From Clostridia bacterium (GTDB taxonomy: Bacteria > Bacillota > Clostridia > Oscillospirales > Acutalibacteraceae): DNA of 64,000 nt. Numbering within the stretch: position 1 is the stretch's first letter; the number at the start of each line of letters is the position of its first letter. The position numbers were made by a program, and so were the translations under genes. The notes under the pieces are model-generated. The model did no database searches. It was not told the origin of the DNA and saw only the letters and a program-made list of their open reading frames with translations. The DNA is taken from assembly GCA_017550625.1 (NCBI GenBank), contig JAFZOL010000005.1, positions 1 to 64,000 of the forward strand, in the 5' to 3' direction. Shown in pieces: positions 14,717-23,200 of the stretch.

Positions 14717-16549
14717 ATGAAGCCCATCGCGAAAAAAAGCCTTGCGCTCCTGCTGTCGCTCGTACTGGCGTTTGCCGGTATGCTGAGCGTCACGGCCCTC
14801 ACGGCCGAAAACGAGCGCGCGCGCTACTATCCCTCCATCGTGATCCCCGGCATCTTCCAGTCCGACGTGCGCTGGTACGACGAGAACGGCAACGAGATGC
14901 TGAAATCCGACGGCACGCCCTACGAGCGCCCGTTCTATCTTGAGGATACCGACGCCATCGTGAAGGACGCCCTCGAAAACGCCCTCGCGCCCGTGGCGAA
15001 GATGCTCATCCTCCAGAAGGACAAAGAAGAAAAGGCCGCCAAGGCGATCGCCGAGGTCGTCGGCAGAACCGTCGCCGGCAGGGTGCAGTGCGACGAGCAC
15101 GGGCACTTCATCAACAACATCAAGGCCGTGCCCTATAACACGTCTCTCGCGAACCTGTCCGACTACGACCGCGAGTTCGCCCTCGACGCGATCCCGCTCA
15201 GGGCTTACGTCGAAAAGGCGGGCCTTGAGAACCTCTATTTCTATTCGTTCGCGTCGCTCGGCAGCATCAAGGAGCTCGCCGAGGGGCTCTACGACCTCAT
15301 CCAGATCGCGAAAGAAGAGACCGGCATGCCGAAGGTCAACCTCGCGCCGATCTCCCAGGGCGGGACGATCTTCGCCGCCCTCATGCAGCTTTATAAAGAC
15401 CGCGGCCTCAAGCTCAGCGACGACGTGCACCGCGTGTGCCTCGTGGTGCCCGCCTCCGACGGCGCGGCCGTGTTCAGCGACCTTTACGTCAACGGCTTCG
15501 TCGACGATCCCGAGGCGCTCTATTCCAACACGATGACCAGCATCTTCGATGACGATCAGGACTGGCTCGCGTATCTCATTAACCTGTTGCTGCGCTATTT
15601 CCCGAACGCGGACCTCAACAACATCCTCGACCTCACGGTCTATACGCTGATCGAAGACTATCTCGAGAACTCCACGGCGCTCTGGGCGATCGTCTCGTCG
15701 AAGGACTATCCCATCGCGCGCGAACGGTTCCTGATGGACGACGACAACGTCTATATCCGCGAAGAGACTGACTGGTTCCACGCCGCGCAGGCGAAGACCC
15801 TCGATTACATCCTTGAGGCAAGGGAAGAGGGCGTCGAGTTCTTCGACATCGTGGACTACAACTTCGCCCTCTACGCGATCGGCGCCTCGTGGAACAAGGT
15901 CAACGCCGACGGCGTGATCCACACCGAGTCCGAGTCGCTCGGCGCGTATTCCGTGCCGCCGATGGAAAGCCTGCCCGACGACTACGTGCAGAAGAACACT
16001 TACTGCACCGACCCGTCGCACAATCACATCGACCCCCACCGCAAGGTGGACGCTTCGGCCGGCATCCTGCCCGAGAACACCTTCTATTTCTACGGCCAGC
16101 AGCACACCACAACGGCGTCCAACGACGTGATCATCAGGCTTGCGTCCCGCATCCTCTGGGACGATACCTTCACCGATATCTATTCCGACCCCGGCTTCCC
16201 GCAGTTCAATTACGCCCGCTCGTCGCGCAAGCTCATCAACCTCTATAACGCCTGGAAAGACTACGACGCCTCCGGCCTCGACGCCGATCTCGCCGCGCGC
16301 TTCGCCGCCGCGATGGACGACGCGAAGGCCGCCGTGGAATCCACCTACATGCCCACCGAAGAGCACGAGGCGGTCTATCAGAACCTCAAGACCGTCACCG
16401 ACGAGATCTCGGGCAACACCCCCGACCTGCAGACGCGGGCGAAGGACGGCTTCATGAAGGTGCTCACGAAGATCCTGCGTTTCTTCTCCGACCTGATGCT
16501 CAAAGTCCTCGGCGGCAAGGGCTATTCCGACGTGTTCCGCGTCTTCTGA
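14717..16549 (+). CDS. Exported alpha/beta-hydrolase-like protein
   Basis: A 610-residue protein with a signal peptide (residues 1-28, MKPIAKKSLALLLSLVLAFA). The segment VNLAPISQGGTIFAALM has the shape of a nucleophile elbow with S213, although the first glycine of GxSxG is replaced. The preceding YPSIVIPGIFQSDVRWYD is a typical lipase-type first strand and oxyanion region. The C-terminus carries an amphipathic helix (FMKVLTKILRFFSDLMLKVL) similar in kind to one in the divergent neighbour. AAGGAG precedes ATG at 14717. It begins an operon with two phosphoesterases. A lipase or esterase role is inferred; the catalytic Asp and His were not located. Confidence 0.62.
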   Translation: MKPIAKKSLALLLSLVLAFAGMLSVTALTAENERARYYPSIVIPGIFQSDVRWYDENGNEMLKSDGTPYERPFYLEDTDAIVKDALENALAPVAKMLILQKDKEEKAAKAIAEVVGRTVAGRVQCDEHGHFINNIKAVPYNTSLANLSDYDREFALDAIPLRAYVEKAGLENLYFYSFASLGSIKELAEGLYDLIQIAKEETGMPKVNLAPISQGGTIFAALMQLYKDRGLKLSDDVHRVCLVVPASDGAAVFSDLYVNGFVDDPEALYSNTMTSIFDDDQDWLAYLINLLLRYFPNADLNNILDLTVYTLIEDYLENSTALWAIVSSKDYPIARERFLMDDDNVYIREETDWFHAAQAKTLDYILEAREEGVEFFDIVDYNFALYAIGASWNKVNADGVIHTESESLGAYSVPPMESLPDDYVQKNTYCTDPSHNHIDPHRKVDASAGILPENTFYFYGQQHTTTASNDVIIRLASRILWDDTFTDIYSDPGFPQFNYARSSRKLINLYNAWKDYDASGLDADLAARFAAAMDDAKAAVESTYMPTEEHEAVYQNLKTVTDEISGNTPDLQTRAKDGFMKVLTKILRFFSDLMLKVLGGKGYSDVFRVF

Positions 16550-16550
16550 T

Positions 16551-17483
16551 ATGGCGAATCTTGATAAACTGTTCGCCGCCGCTGCGCCCGCCCCCCGCCC
16601 GAAAACGGAGGACTCGATCCGGCTCAAGGACCCCGGGAACTGCCGTTTCAGCGTTTTGTTCTGGAGCGACATGCACCTGTCCGATACCTTCGCGGACCGC
16701 TGCGCCGTCCTCAGAGCCTGCCGCCGCGACATCGACGAAGCCGAAACGCGGCTCGACGCCCTCTCGTTCGGCGGGGACCTCACCGATTTCGGCAAAAAGA
16801 GCGAGCGCGCGCTTCTGCGCAGGATCCTCGAAGACCTGCCGAACGTGGCGCACGTCCTGCCGGTCTACGGCAACCACGATATCCGCTTCCGGCGCTTTGC
16901 GTCCACGGTCGCGGGCTTCGACGATCTGTGCAAAGCCCTCGAGCCCGGCCTTTCGCCCGGCAAGCTCTGGTATTCGTTCGACAACGACGCCTGCCGCTTT
17001 CTCGTGATGGGCTCCGACCGCACGAAGTTTGAAGAATCCTTCATGAGCGACGCGCAGCTCAATTGGCTCGAGGAGAACCTCGCCGCCGCCGACAGGCTAC
17101 GTTTGCCGTCCTTCGTGATCCAGCACCAGCCCCTGCAGCACACGCACAACCTGCCCTATTCCTGGGACACGCCGGTGCCCGACGCCGGCAGCGTCGGCGC
17201 GCAGAGCGAGCGGCTCAGAAAGCTGTTGGGGCGGCACGAAAACGTGTTCTACGTCACGGGGCACCTGCACCGCGGGTTCAACGTGAACACCTATGAAGAG
17301 GTGGGGCGCGTGCACTGCGTGTGCCTGCCGTCCACGGGCCTCATCAACAAAGACAGCCTCTACGGCGATCCGGGCCTCACCGTCCTGCTCGAGGTCTACG
17401 CCGACCGCGCGGTGTTCCGCCCGCGCGATTCCGTGCGCGGGGCGTTCATCCCCGAATACGAAAAAACCTATCTATTCACGTAA
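16551..17483 (+). CDS. Metallophosphoesterase without signal peptide
   Basis: A 310-residue calcineurin-like phosphoesterase. Metal ligands: WSDMH (D40, H42), GGDLTD (D76), GNHD (107-110), QHQPLQHTH and GHLHRG. There is no N-terminal hydrophobic segment, so it should be cytoplasmic, although both flanking products are exported. The ATG lies one base after the upstream stop and has no recognisable binding site, so translation probably depends on coupling to the hydrolase gene. It is a close paralogue of the next gene, sharing the PDAGSVG/PYAGSVG and VGxVHCxxLPS segments. Substrate unknown. Confidence 0.85.
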   Translation: MANLDKLFAAAAPAPRPKTEDSIRLKDPGNCRFSVLFWSDMHLSDTFADRCAVLRACRRDIDEAETRLDALSFGGDLTDFGKKSERALLRRILEDLPNVAHVLPVYGNHDIRFRRFASTVAGFDDLCKALEPGLSPGKLWYSFDNDACRFLVMGSDRTKFEESFMSDAQLNWLEENLAAADRLRLPSFVIQHQPLQHTHNLPYSWDTPVPDAGSVGAQSERLRKLLGRHENVFYVTGHLHRGFNVNTYEEVGRVHCVCLPSTGLINKDSLYGDPGLTVLLEVYADRAVFRPRDSVRGAFIPEYEKTYLFT

Positions 17484-17495
17484 CAGGAGGAGCGT

Positions 17496-18458
17496 ATGTA
17501 TTCCACTCTCGCAACCGTTCTCTATAAGCTTCTCACGGCGTTTCTGTCGTTCTCGCTGATCCTTTCGCCCGCCGCCGTGCCCGCGGCGGACGATCCCGTC
17601 GTCCCCGACGGCGACGCCTCGCTCGTCGCGGTGCTCTGGTCGGATACCCACGCCTCCGACTATCTCTATTCGCGCAACAAGAACATCCGTGCCGCCGTCA
17701 CCGACCTTGCCGCCGCCAAGGGCGTCGACGCCCTCGTCATCGACGGCGACCTCACCGAAAACGGCAAGCTGAGCGAATACCGCTGGCTCGCGGACGAGCT
17801 TTCGCGCCTTAATAACGTCCCGCACGTGCTCCCGGCCACGGGCAACCACGATATCCGCCTGCGCAATTTCAACACGACGGTCGAGACGTTCTCGTCGTTC
17901 TGCGAAACCGTGAACCCGGCGCTCAAGCTCGACAAGCTCTATTATTCCTACGTCGTCAACGGTTACACGTTCATCGTGCTCGGCTCCACCGAAACGGTGT
18001 TCGAGGAGGCCGCGATCAGCGACGGCGAGTTTTCGTTCCTCGACGCCGCCCTCGCCAAGGGCACTTCGGACGGTAAGCCCGTTTTCGTGTTCCTGCACCA
18101 GCCGCTCAAAAACGGCCACGGCCTGCCCGATTCCTGGGGCTCGCCGCTCCCGTACGCCGGGAGCGTGGGCAAGGACAGCGAGCGCCTCAGCTATATCCTC
18201 AACAAATATGAAAACGTGTTCCTGATCACGGGCCACCTGCACTCGGGCCTCGGCGACGCCAATTTCGAAGAGGTCGGCAAGGTCCACTGCCTCAACCTGC
18301 CGTCGATCGGCATCGTGTCGAAGGACGGCGGCTTCGAGGCCGCCGGCTGCGGCTACGTGATGGAGGTCACCGGTTCCGCCGTCACGTTCCGCGCCCGCGA
18401 TTTCGCGTCCGGCCGCTATATGCCGCAGCTCGACCGCACGGTCGCGCTCGTGAAATGA
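17496..18458 (+). CDS. Exported metallophosphoesterase (tandem paralogue)
   Basis: A 320-residue protein with a signal peptide (about residues 10-31, ending near AVPAAD). The metal site is complete: WSDTH (D50, H52), DGDLTENG, GNHDIRL, LHQPLKNGHG and GHLHSG. It aligns along its length with the preceding phosphoesterase (DSWGSPLPYAGSVG against YSWDTPVPDAGSVG; KVHCLNLPSIG against RVHCVCLPSTG). The binding site AGGAGGAG lies 4-5 nt before the ATG. The duplicated pair gives one copy on each side of the membrane, which suggests related substrates inside and out. Substrate unknown. Confidence 0.87.
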   Translation: MYSTLATVLYKLLTAFLSFSLILSPAAVPAADDPVVPDGDASLVAVLWSDTHASDYLYSRNKNIRAAVTDLAAAKGVDALVIDGDLTENGKLSEYRWLADELSRLNNVPHVLPATGNHDIRLRNFNTTVETFSSFCETVNPALKLDKLYYSYVVNGYTFIVLGSTETVFEEAAISDGEFSFLDAALAKGTSDGKPVFVFLHQPLKNGHGLPDSWGSPLPYAGSVGKDSERLSYILNKYENVFLITGHLHSGLGDANFEEVGKVHCLNLPSIGIVSKDGGFEAAGCGYVMEVTGSAVTFRARDFASGRYMPQLDRTVALVK

Positions 18459-18477
18459 CCCGGGGGAGGGGATTCTT

Positions 18478-18996
18478 TTGGTCCGCCGCAGACAAACGAA
18501 GCTCTTCATCGCGCTCGGCGCCGTTTTCGTGCTCGTCATGGTCGCGCTCAATTTCAGCATGGTGAGCCCCGGCAAGCGCATTATCACGCTTAAAAGCTAC
18601 TCTACGCCCGCCGACGCCTTTTACGCCCAGATCTCGTCCGACGCCGTGCCCGTTTCGAAGGACCTCGGTACGGTGAAGATTGACGATGATAACGCCGTCT
18701 ACGTCGCCCTGACCGAGGACGGCAACGTGCTCGCCGCGCAGATGTGGGTCAGAAACGACCGGTATTTCTATCCCGGCGCGTTCCAGCTCGTGCCCGCGGA
18801 TTCGCTCAAAAACGGCGAAGCCCCCGAGCCTATTGAGTCTTATACCTACGGCTCCGGCGGCAAATGCACGGGCGCGCTCACGTTCACGCTCTCGCTTTCC
18901 GAGCCCCAGGACGCTTCTCGTTTTGAAAAGCTCTACGGGGCGGGCGGCCTCGGCGTCGTATATCTGATTTGGCAAACGGCCCCGGCGGAATCATAA
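18478..18996 (+). CDS. Membrane-anchored protein of unknown function
   Basis: A 172-residue protein with one N-terminal membrane helix (residues 7-25) and a probable extracytoplasmic domain of about 145 residues with strand-rich, acidic character. No motif was recognised. The start is TTG with GGGGAGGGG upstream, in a context nearly the same as the TTG start at 4666. It is the last gene of the hydrolase-phosphoesterase operon, 19 bp after the exported phosphoesterase. No terminator is evident before the rpsB promoter. Confidence 0.72.
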   Translation: MVRRRQTKLFIALGAVFVLVMVALNFSMVSPGKRIITLKSYSTPADAFYAQISSDAVPVSKDLGTVKIDDDNAVYVALTEDGNVLAAQMWVRNDRYFYPGAFQLVPADSLKNGEAPEPIESYTYGSGGKCTGALTFTLSLSEPQDASRFEKLYGAGGLGVVYLIWQTAPAES

Positions 18997-19026
18997 AAAA
19001 CTTTCATAAAAAGAATCATTTTATTC

Positions 19027-19055
19027 TTGATTTCAACAAAACCCTGTGCTATACT
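19027..19055 (+). promoter_or_regulatory. Promoter and structured leader of rpsB-tsf
   Basis: TTGATT, 17 nt, TATACT. The transcript would carry a GC-rich leader of about 100 nt (19062-19161) with two possible hairpins (GGGCCG with CGGTCC around 19075-19096, and GGGG-CGA-CCCC around 19099-19109) before the AGGAGG of rpsB. Such leaders often mediate autoregulation by S2; no known leader family was matched. Confidence 0.78.
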
Positions 19056-19161
19056 TGCAAGGTACTACGCACGCGGGCCGATCGCGCGCGGTCCTGCGGG
19101 GGCGACCCCGTTCCGCCGTGAAACGAAGCCTGCGGAGGAAAAATAAAGGAGGAAACAACCA

Positions 19162-19896
19162 ATGGCAGTAGTATCAATGAAGCAGCTGCTCGAAGCAGGC
19201 GTGCACTTCGGTCACCAGACCAGAAGATGGAACCCCAAAATGGCTCCCTATATCTTCACCGAGAGAAACGGGATCTACATCATCGACCTTCAGAAGACGG
19301 TCAAGAAGCTCGAAGAGGCTTACATGTTCGTGCGTGAAGTCTCCGCCAACGGCGGCGAGATCTTCTTCGTCGGCACCAAGAAGCAGGCGATGGATTCGAT
19401 CAAAGAAGAGGCCGAGCGCTGCGGCATGCCTTACGTCAACGCGAGATGGCTGGGCGGCATGCTTACCAACTTCGTCACCATCAGACGCCGCATCAAGAGA
19501 CTTGAGCAGCTCAAGGCGATGGAGACCGACGGCACCTTCGATCTTCTCCCGAAGAAAGAGGTCGCGAAGCTCCGCGTCGAGAGAGAAAAGCTCGAAAAGT
19601 TCATGGGCGGCATCGTCAACATGCGCCGTCAGCCCGCCGCGATGTTCATCGTCGACCCGCGCAAAGAGCGCATCGCCGTGCTCGAGGCCAAAAAGCTCGG
19701 TATCCCGATCGTCGCGATCGTCGACACCAACTGCGATCCCGATGAGATCGACTACGTGATCCCCGGCAACGACGACGCCATCCGTGCCGTCAAGCTGATC
19801 GCCGGTGCCATGGCCGACGCCGTGCTCGAAGGCCGTCAGGGCGAGCAGAACGCCCCCGAAGAGGCTCCCGCCGAGGAAGCCGAGGCTGCCGAATAA
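19162..19896 (+). CDS. rpsB: 30S ribosomal protein S2
   Basis: A 244-residue S2. Family segments are intact: [20 protein letters not shown] at the start, [18 protein letters not shown], and [14 protein letters not shown] with [10 protein letters not shown] near the C-terminus. The tail is acidic ([12 protein letters not shown]). AAGGAGG precedes the ATG. Arginine is often encoded by AGA here, whereas CGC dominates in neighbouring genes. It is the first gene of the standard rpsB-tsf operon. Confidence 0.98.
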   Translation: MAVVSMKQLLEAGVHFGHQTRRWNPKMAPYIFTERNGIYIIDLQKTVKKLEEAYMFVREVSANGGEIFFVGTKKQAMDSIKEEAERCGMPYVNARWLGGMLTNFVTIRRRIKRLEQLKAMETDGTFDLLPKKEVAKLRVEREKLEKFMGGIVNMRRQPAAMFIVDPRKERIAVLEAKKLGIPIVAIVDTNCDPDEIDYVIPGNDDAIRAVKLIAGAMADAVLEGRQGEQNAPEEAPAEEAEAAE

Positions 19897-19910
19897 GCCG
19901 TAAAGCAATA

Positions 19911-19936
19911 AGCCCGTACAGCGTGCGGGCTTTCTT
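19911..19936 (+). terminator. Intercistronic hairpin between rpsB and tsf
   Basis: AGCCCGTAC and GTGCGGGCT form a 9-bp stem (one G-U pair) with a 3-nt loop, followed by TTCTTT. The T-run is imperfect, so it probably stops only part of the transcripts and gives more S2 than EF-Ts. Confidence 0.65.
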
Positions 19937-19962
19937 TGAAAAATAACAGGAGGAATATTACT

Positions 19963-21054
19963 ATGGCGTTTACCGCAAAAGATGTTGTCACTCTCAGAGA
20001 AAAGACCGGCGTCGGCATGATGGACTGCAAGAAGGCGCTCCAGCAGGCGGACGGCGATATGGATAAGGCCGTTGAGATCCTTCGCGAGAAGGGCCTCGCC
20101 TCTCAGGCCAAAAAGGCGAGCCGCGTGGCCGCCGAAGGCACCATCGGCGTGTACGGCACTGCCGAGGCTTCCGCTCTCGTCGAGCTCAACTGCGAAACCG
20201 ACTTCGTCGGCAACAACCCCGAGTTCAAGGCTCTCGCGAACCGCATCGCGAAGACCGCCGTCCTCGCCCGTCCCGCCGACGTCGAGGCCCTCAAGGCCGC
20301 CAAGATCGCCGACGGCGACGTGACCGTTGACGAGGCGATCCAGGAGCTCTTCCTCAAGATCCGCGAAAACCTGAAGCTGCGCCGCTTCGCGGTGGTCGAA
20401 GGCACCGCCGTTTCTTACATCCACGCGGGCGGTTCCGTGGGCGTGCTTGTGTCGTTCGACACCGACGCGGCCGACAAGCCCGAATTCACCGAGATGGGCA
20501 AAAACGTGGCCATGCAGGTCGCGGCCATGTCCCCCGAGTATCTCAGCAGCGACGAGATTTCCGCCGACGAACTCGCCAAGATGAAGAACATCACGATCGA
20601 GAGCGCGCTCAACAAGCCCGATACGCTCCCGAAGCCCATCCTCATGAAGGTCATCAACAAGGCCATCGCCGCCGGCAAGCTCGGCGAGAAGGACCTTGCC
20701 GCTTACGAGGCGGAGAAGAACAACAAGTTCCTCTTCAACTTCCTGTCCGAAGAAGCGATCGCCGCGTTCGCCGAGACCGCCGTCGCGGATAAGGATGAAT
20801 ACACGGCCGACCCGATCTTCGGCAAAGCCATCGAAGGCCGCATCAACAAGCAGCTCAAAGAGATCTGCCTGCTCGACCAGGCGTTCGTCCGCTCCGACGT
20901 GTTCGACGGCAGCGTGGGCGGTTATATTGCCAATGTCGCCAAAGCGCTCGGCGCCGACATCAAGGTCAAGGGCTTCGTGCGTTTCGCGAAGGGCGAAGGC
21001 ATCGAGAAGAAAGAAGATAACTTCGCGGCCGAGATCGCCAGCATGGTGAAATAA
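19963..21054 (+). CDS. tsf: Elongation factor Ts
   Basis: Nucleotide-exchange factor for EF-Tu, 363 residues, long for a bacterial EF-Ts (usually about 280-310). It starts with the conserved UBA-like domain (FTAKDVVTLREKTGVGMMDC, KKALQQADGDMDKAVEILRE). ELNCETDFVGNN is the EF-Tu-contacting signature of the core. The ATG at 19963 has AGGAGG 8 nt upstream; the ORF could extend 27 nt further but without a binding site. The extra length sits in the dimerisation region and C-terminus. Confidence 0.96.
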   Translation: MAFTAKDVVTLREKTGVGMMDCKKALQQADGDMDKAVEILREKGLASQAKKASRVAAEGTIGVYGTAEASALVELNCETDFVGNNPEFKALANRIAKTAVLARPADVEALKAAKIADGDVTVDEAIQELFLKIRENLKLRRFAVVEGTAVSYIHAGGSVGVLVSFDTDAADKPEFTEMGKNVAMQVAAMSPEYLSSDEISADELAKMKNITIESALNKPDTLPKPILMKVINKAIAAGKLGEKDLAAYEAEKNNKFLFNFLSEEAIAAFAETAVADKDEYTADPIFGKAIEGRINKQLKEICLLDQAFVRSDVFDGSVGGYIANVAKALGADIKVKGFVRFAKGEGIEKKEDNFAAEIASMVK

Positions 21055-21067
21055 GTTTTTCCCATAG

Positions 21068-21101
21068 GCCCCGTACGGTTCTGCCCGTATGGGGTCTTTT
21101 T
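21068..21101 (+). terminator. Terminator of rpsB-tsf
   Basis: CCCCGTACGG pairs with CCGTATGGGG (one G-U) around a short loop, followed by TCTTTTT. Confidence 0.9.
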
Positions 21102-21123
21102 CATCAAAACGGAGGGACCGGGA

Positions 21124-21930
21124 ATGTACGAAAAATACGAACTGTGGGAGCCCGGGCGCGTCCCGCTTTATATCGAGGCCTTCGGGGGCGAGGCGCCCTA
21201 CGTTGAGACCGCCCTGGTCGAAACGGGCAAGAATAACCCCGTGGTAGTCGTGGTGCCCGGCGGCGCCTACGTCGGCGTGTCGAAATTCAACGAGGGCTAT
21301 CCCATCTGCGCCCTGCTCAACGCCGCGGGCTATTCCGCCGTCATGCTGACCTACCGCGTCAGGCCCTACGGCTATCCCGCGCAGCTCATCGACCTCAAGC
21401 GCGCCATCCGCTTCACGCGCTACCACGCGAAAGAATGGAATATCGACCCGAAAAAGGTCGGCGTCATCGGCTTTTCCGCCGGGGCGCACCTCGCCATGAC
21501 CGGGGCGCTGGCGTTCGACTGCCCCACGCCCGAGGCCGGCGACAAGATCGACCGCCTCTCCGCGAGGCCTGATAACGCAGCCCTGTGCTACGGCGTGTGC
21601 TCGCTCGACCCCGCGATCACGCACGCCGAAACGCGCCGCGTGTTTCTCAACGGGACCGACGACGAGGCGCTCGAGCGGCGCTTCAGCGGCGAAAACATGG
21701 TCCGCTCCGACGCCCCGCCGCTGTTTCTGTGGCACACGGCAGAAGACAGAAGCGTGGACCCGCGCAACTCCCTGCGCCTTGCTGAGGCCTTCACCGCGGC
21801 GGGGCTGCCGATCACGCTGCACCTGTTCCCGCACGGCTGGCACGGCCTCGGGCTCGCGCACGAGTTCCCGCTCGCCCGCGAGTGGGGCAGACTCTACACC
21901 GACTGGCTCGACGAAGTGAACCGCCGCTGA
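21124..21930 (+). CDS. Alpha/beta hydrolase, acetyl-esterase type
   Basis: A 268-residue cytoplasmic esterase. VVVPGGAYVGVS is the oxyanion-hole HGG-type segment (Pro in place of His), GVIGFSAGAHLAMT contains the nucleophile serine in GxSxG, and TAEDRSVDP and GWHGLG supply the Asp and His. The pattern matches the small-ester or xylan-esterase-like Aes/BD-FAE group. GGAGGG lies 7 nt upstream of the ATG. The gene stands alone between two strong terminators. No promoter was recognised, so it may depend on read-through or on a weak promoter. Confidence 0.85.
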   Translation: MYEKYELWEPGRVPLYIEAFGGEAPYVETALVETGKNNPVVVVVPGGAYVGVSKFNEGYPICALLNAAGYSAVMLTYRVRPYGYPAQLIDLKRAIRFTRYHAKEWNIDPKKVGVIGFSAGAHLAMTGALAFDCPTPEAGDKIDRLSARPDNAALCYGVCSLDPAITHAETRRVFLNGTDDEALERRFSGENMVRSDAPPLFLWHTAEDRSVDPRNSLRLAEAFTAAGLPITLHLFPHGWHGLGLAHEFPLAREWGRLYTDWLDEVNRR

Positions 21931-21944
21931 CATTATGAAAAAAA

Positions 21945-21971
21945 GACCGCTCCGGACATCCCGGAGCGGTC
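21945..21971. terminator. Bidirectional intrinsic terminator
   Basis: GACCGCTCCGG and CCGGAGCGGTC form an 11-bp perfect stem with a 5-nt loop. A-rich sequence on the left gives a T-run leftward for icd; rightward the run is TCTTC. Confidence 0.88.
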
Positions 21972-21988
21972 TCTTCATATTACATGTT

Positions 21989-23200
21989 TTACGAAAGACT
22001 CTGTTCGAGCCGTGCACGGATAGCCTTGATAAAAGCCTCCGAATCCGCAACCTCTTTGACTTCAATTTCGCTCAAAAGCGACAGGTCTTTGGTCATGACG
22101 CCGTCCTCCACCGTGTCGATGCTGGCTTTTTCGAGCCTGTCGGCGAAGTCGCAGAGGTCCGGCGTACCGTCGAGCTCGCCGCGCTTTCTCAGCGCCCCGG
22201 TCCACGCGAAGATCGTGGCGATCGGGTTCGTCGAGGTCTTCTCGCCCTCGCGGTAGCGGTACCAGTGGCGCGTCACGGTGCCGTGCGCGGCCTCGTATTC
22301 GAAGTTGCCGTCGGGCGACACGAGCACGCTCGTCATCATCGCGAGCGACCCGAAGGCGGTGCTCACCATGTCGCTCATCACGTCGCCGTCGTAGTTCTTG
22401 CACGCCCAGATAAAGCCGCCCTCCGAGCGGATCACGCGCGCCACCGCGTCGTCGATGAGGGTATAGAAATAGGTGATGCCCTTCTCTTCGAACGCGGCGC
22501 GGAACTCCTCTTCGTAGATCTTCTGAAAGATCTGCCTGAAGGTCCCGTCGTACTGCTTCGAGATCGTGTCTTTGGCGGAGAACCACAAATCCTGCCCGGT
22601 CGAAAGGGCGTAGCGCATGGCGCTGCGGGCGAACGAAGATATCGAGTCGTCGCGGTTATACTGCCCCTGCAGTACGCCGGGACCCTCAAAACCGAACACC
22701 GTTCGGCGCGTCTCGTTTCCCTCACCGTCGGTGAACACCAGCTCCGCCTTGCCGGGGCCCTCCACGCGGTATTCCGTGGCCTTATACACGTCGCCGTAGG
22801 CGTGGCGGGCGATCGTGATGGGCTTTTTCCACGTCTTCACCACGGGACGGATGCACGTCGTCGTGATCGGCGTGCGGAACACCGTGCCGTCGAGGATGGC
22901 GCGGATCGTCCCGTTCGGGCTCTTCCACATCTCCTTGAGGCCGTATTCCTCCACGCGCTGGGCGTTCGGGGTGATCGTGGCGCATTTCACGCCCACGTGC
23001 AGGCGCTTGATGGCGTTCGCCGCGTCCACGGTGATTTGGTCGTCGGTCTCGTCGCGGCGCGGGAGCCCCAGATCGTAGTATTCGGTCTTCAGCTCGACGA
23101 AGGGCGTCAGCAGCTCGTCCTTGACCATGCGCCACAGCACTCTCGTCATCTCGTCGCCGTCCATCTCCACGAGCGGCGTTTTCATTTCGATGCGCTTCAC
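21989..23200 (-). CDS. icd: NADP-dependent isocitrate dehydrogenase
   Basis: Oxidatively decarboxylates isocitrate to 2-oxoglutarate. The protein of 403 residues is of the eukaryote-like homodimeric class: VEMDGDEMTRVLW, TPNAQRVEEYGLKEMWKSPN, GTIRAILDGTVFR, KNYDGDVMSDMVSTAFGSL and EAAHGTVTRHWYRYREGEKT. The HGTVTRH segment suits NADP. GTG at 23200 is chosen because GAGGAGG lies 8 nt upstream and the codon overlaps the aconitase stop (GTGA), indicating coupled translation. It is the second gene of the acn-icd unit. Together with citrate synthase across the way it completes the oxidative branch to glutamate precursors. Confidence 0.95.
   Translation of the reverse strand: MKRIEMKTPLVEMDGDEMTRVLWRMVKDELLTPFVELKTEYYDLGLPRRDETDDQITVDAANAIKRLHVGVKCATITPNAQRVEEYGLKEMWKSPNGTIRAILDGTVFRTPITTTCIRPVVKTWKKPITIARHAYGDVYKATEYRVEGPGKAELVFTDGEGNETRRTVFGFEGPGVLQGQYNRDDSISSFARSAMRYALSTGQDLWFSAKDTISKQYDGTFRQIFQKIYEEEFRAAFEEKGITYFYTLIDDAVARVIRSEGGFIWACKNYDGDVMSDMVSTAFGSLAMMTSVLVSPDGNFEYEAAHGTVTRHWYRYREGEKTSTNPIATIFAWTGALRKRGELDGTPDLCDFADRLEKASIDTVEDGVMTKDLSLLSEIEVKEVADSEAFIKAIRARLEQSLS

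Noticed and set aside
19174-22065. Very long leftward open frame opposite rpsB-tsf and the esterase gene
   Set aside because: It lies antisense to three confidently identified genes, and such long antisense frames are common in GC-rich DNA with strong codon bias. The translation shows no family motif.
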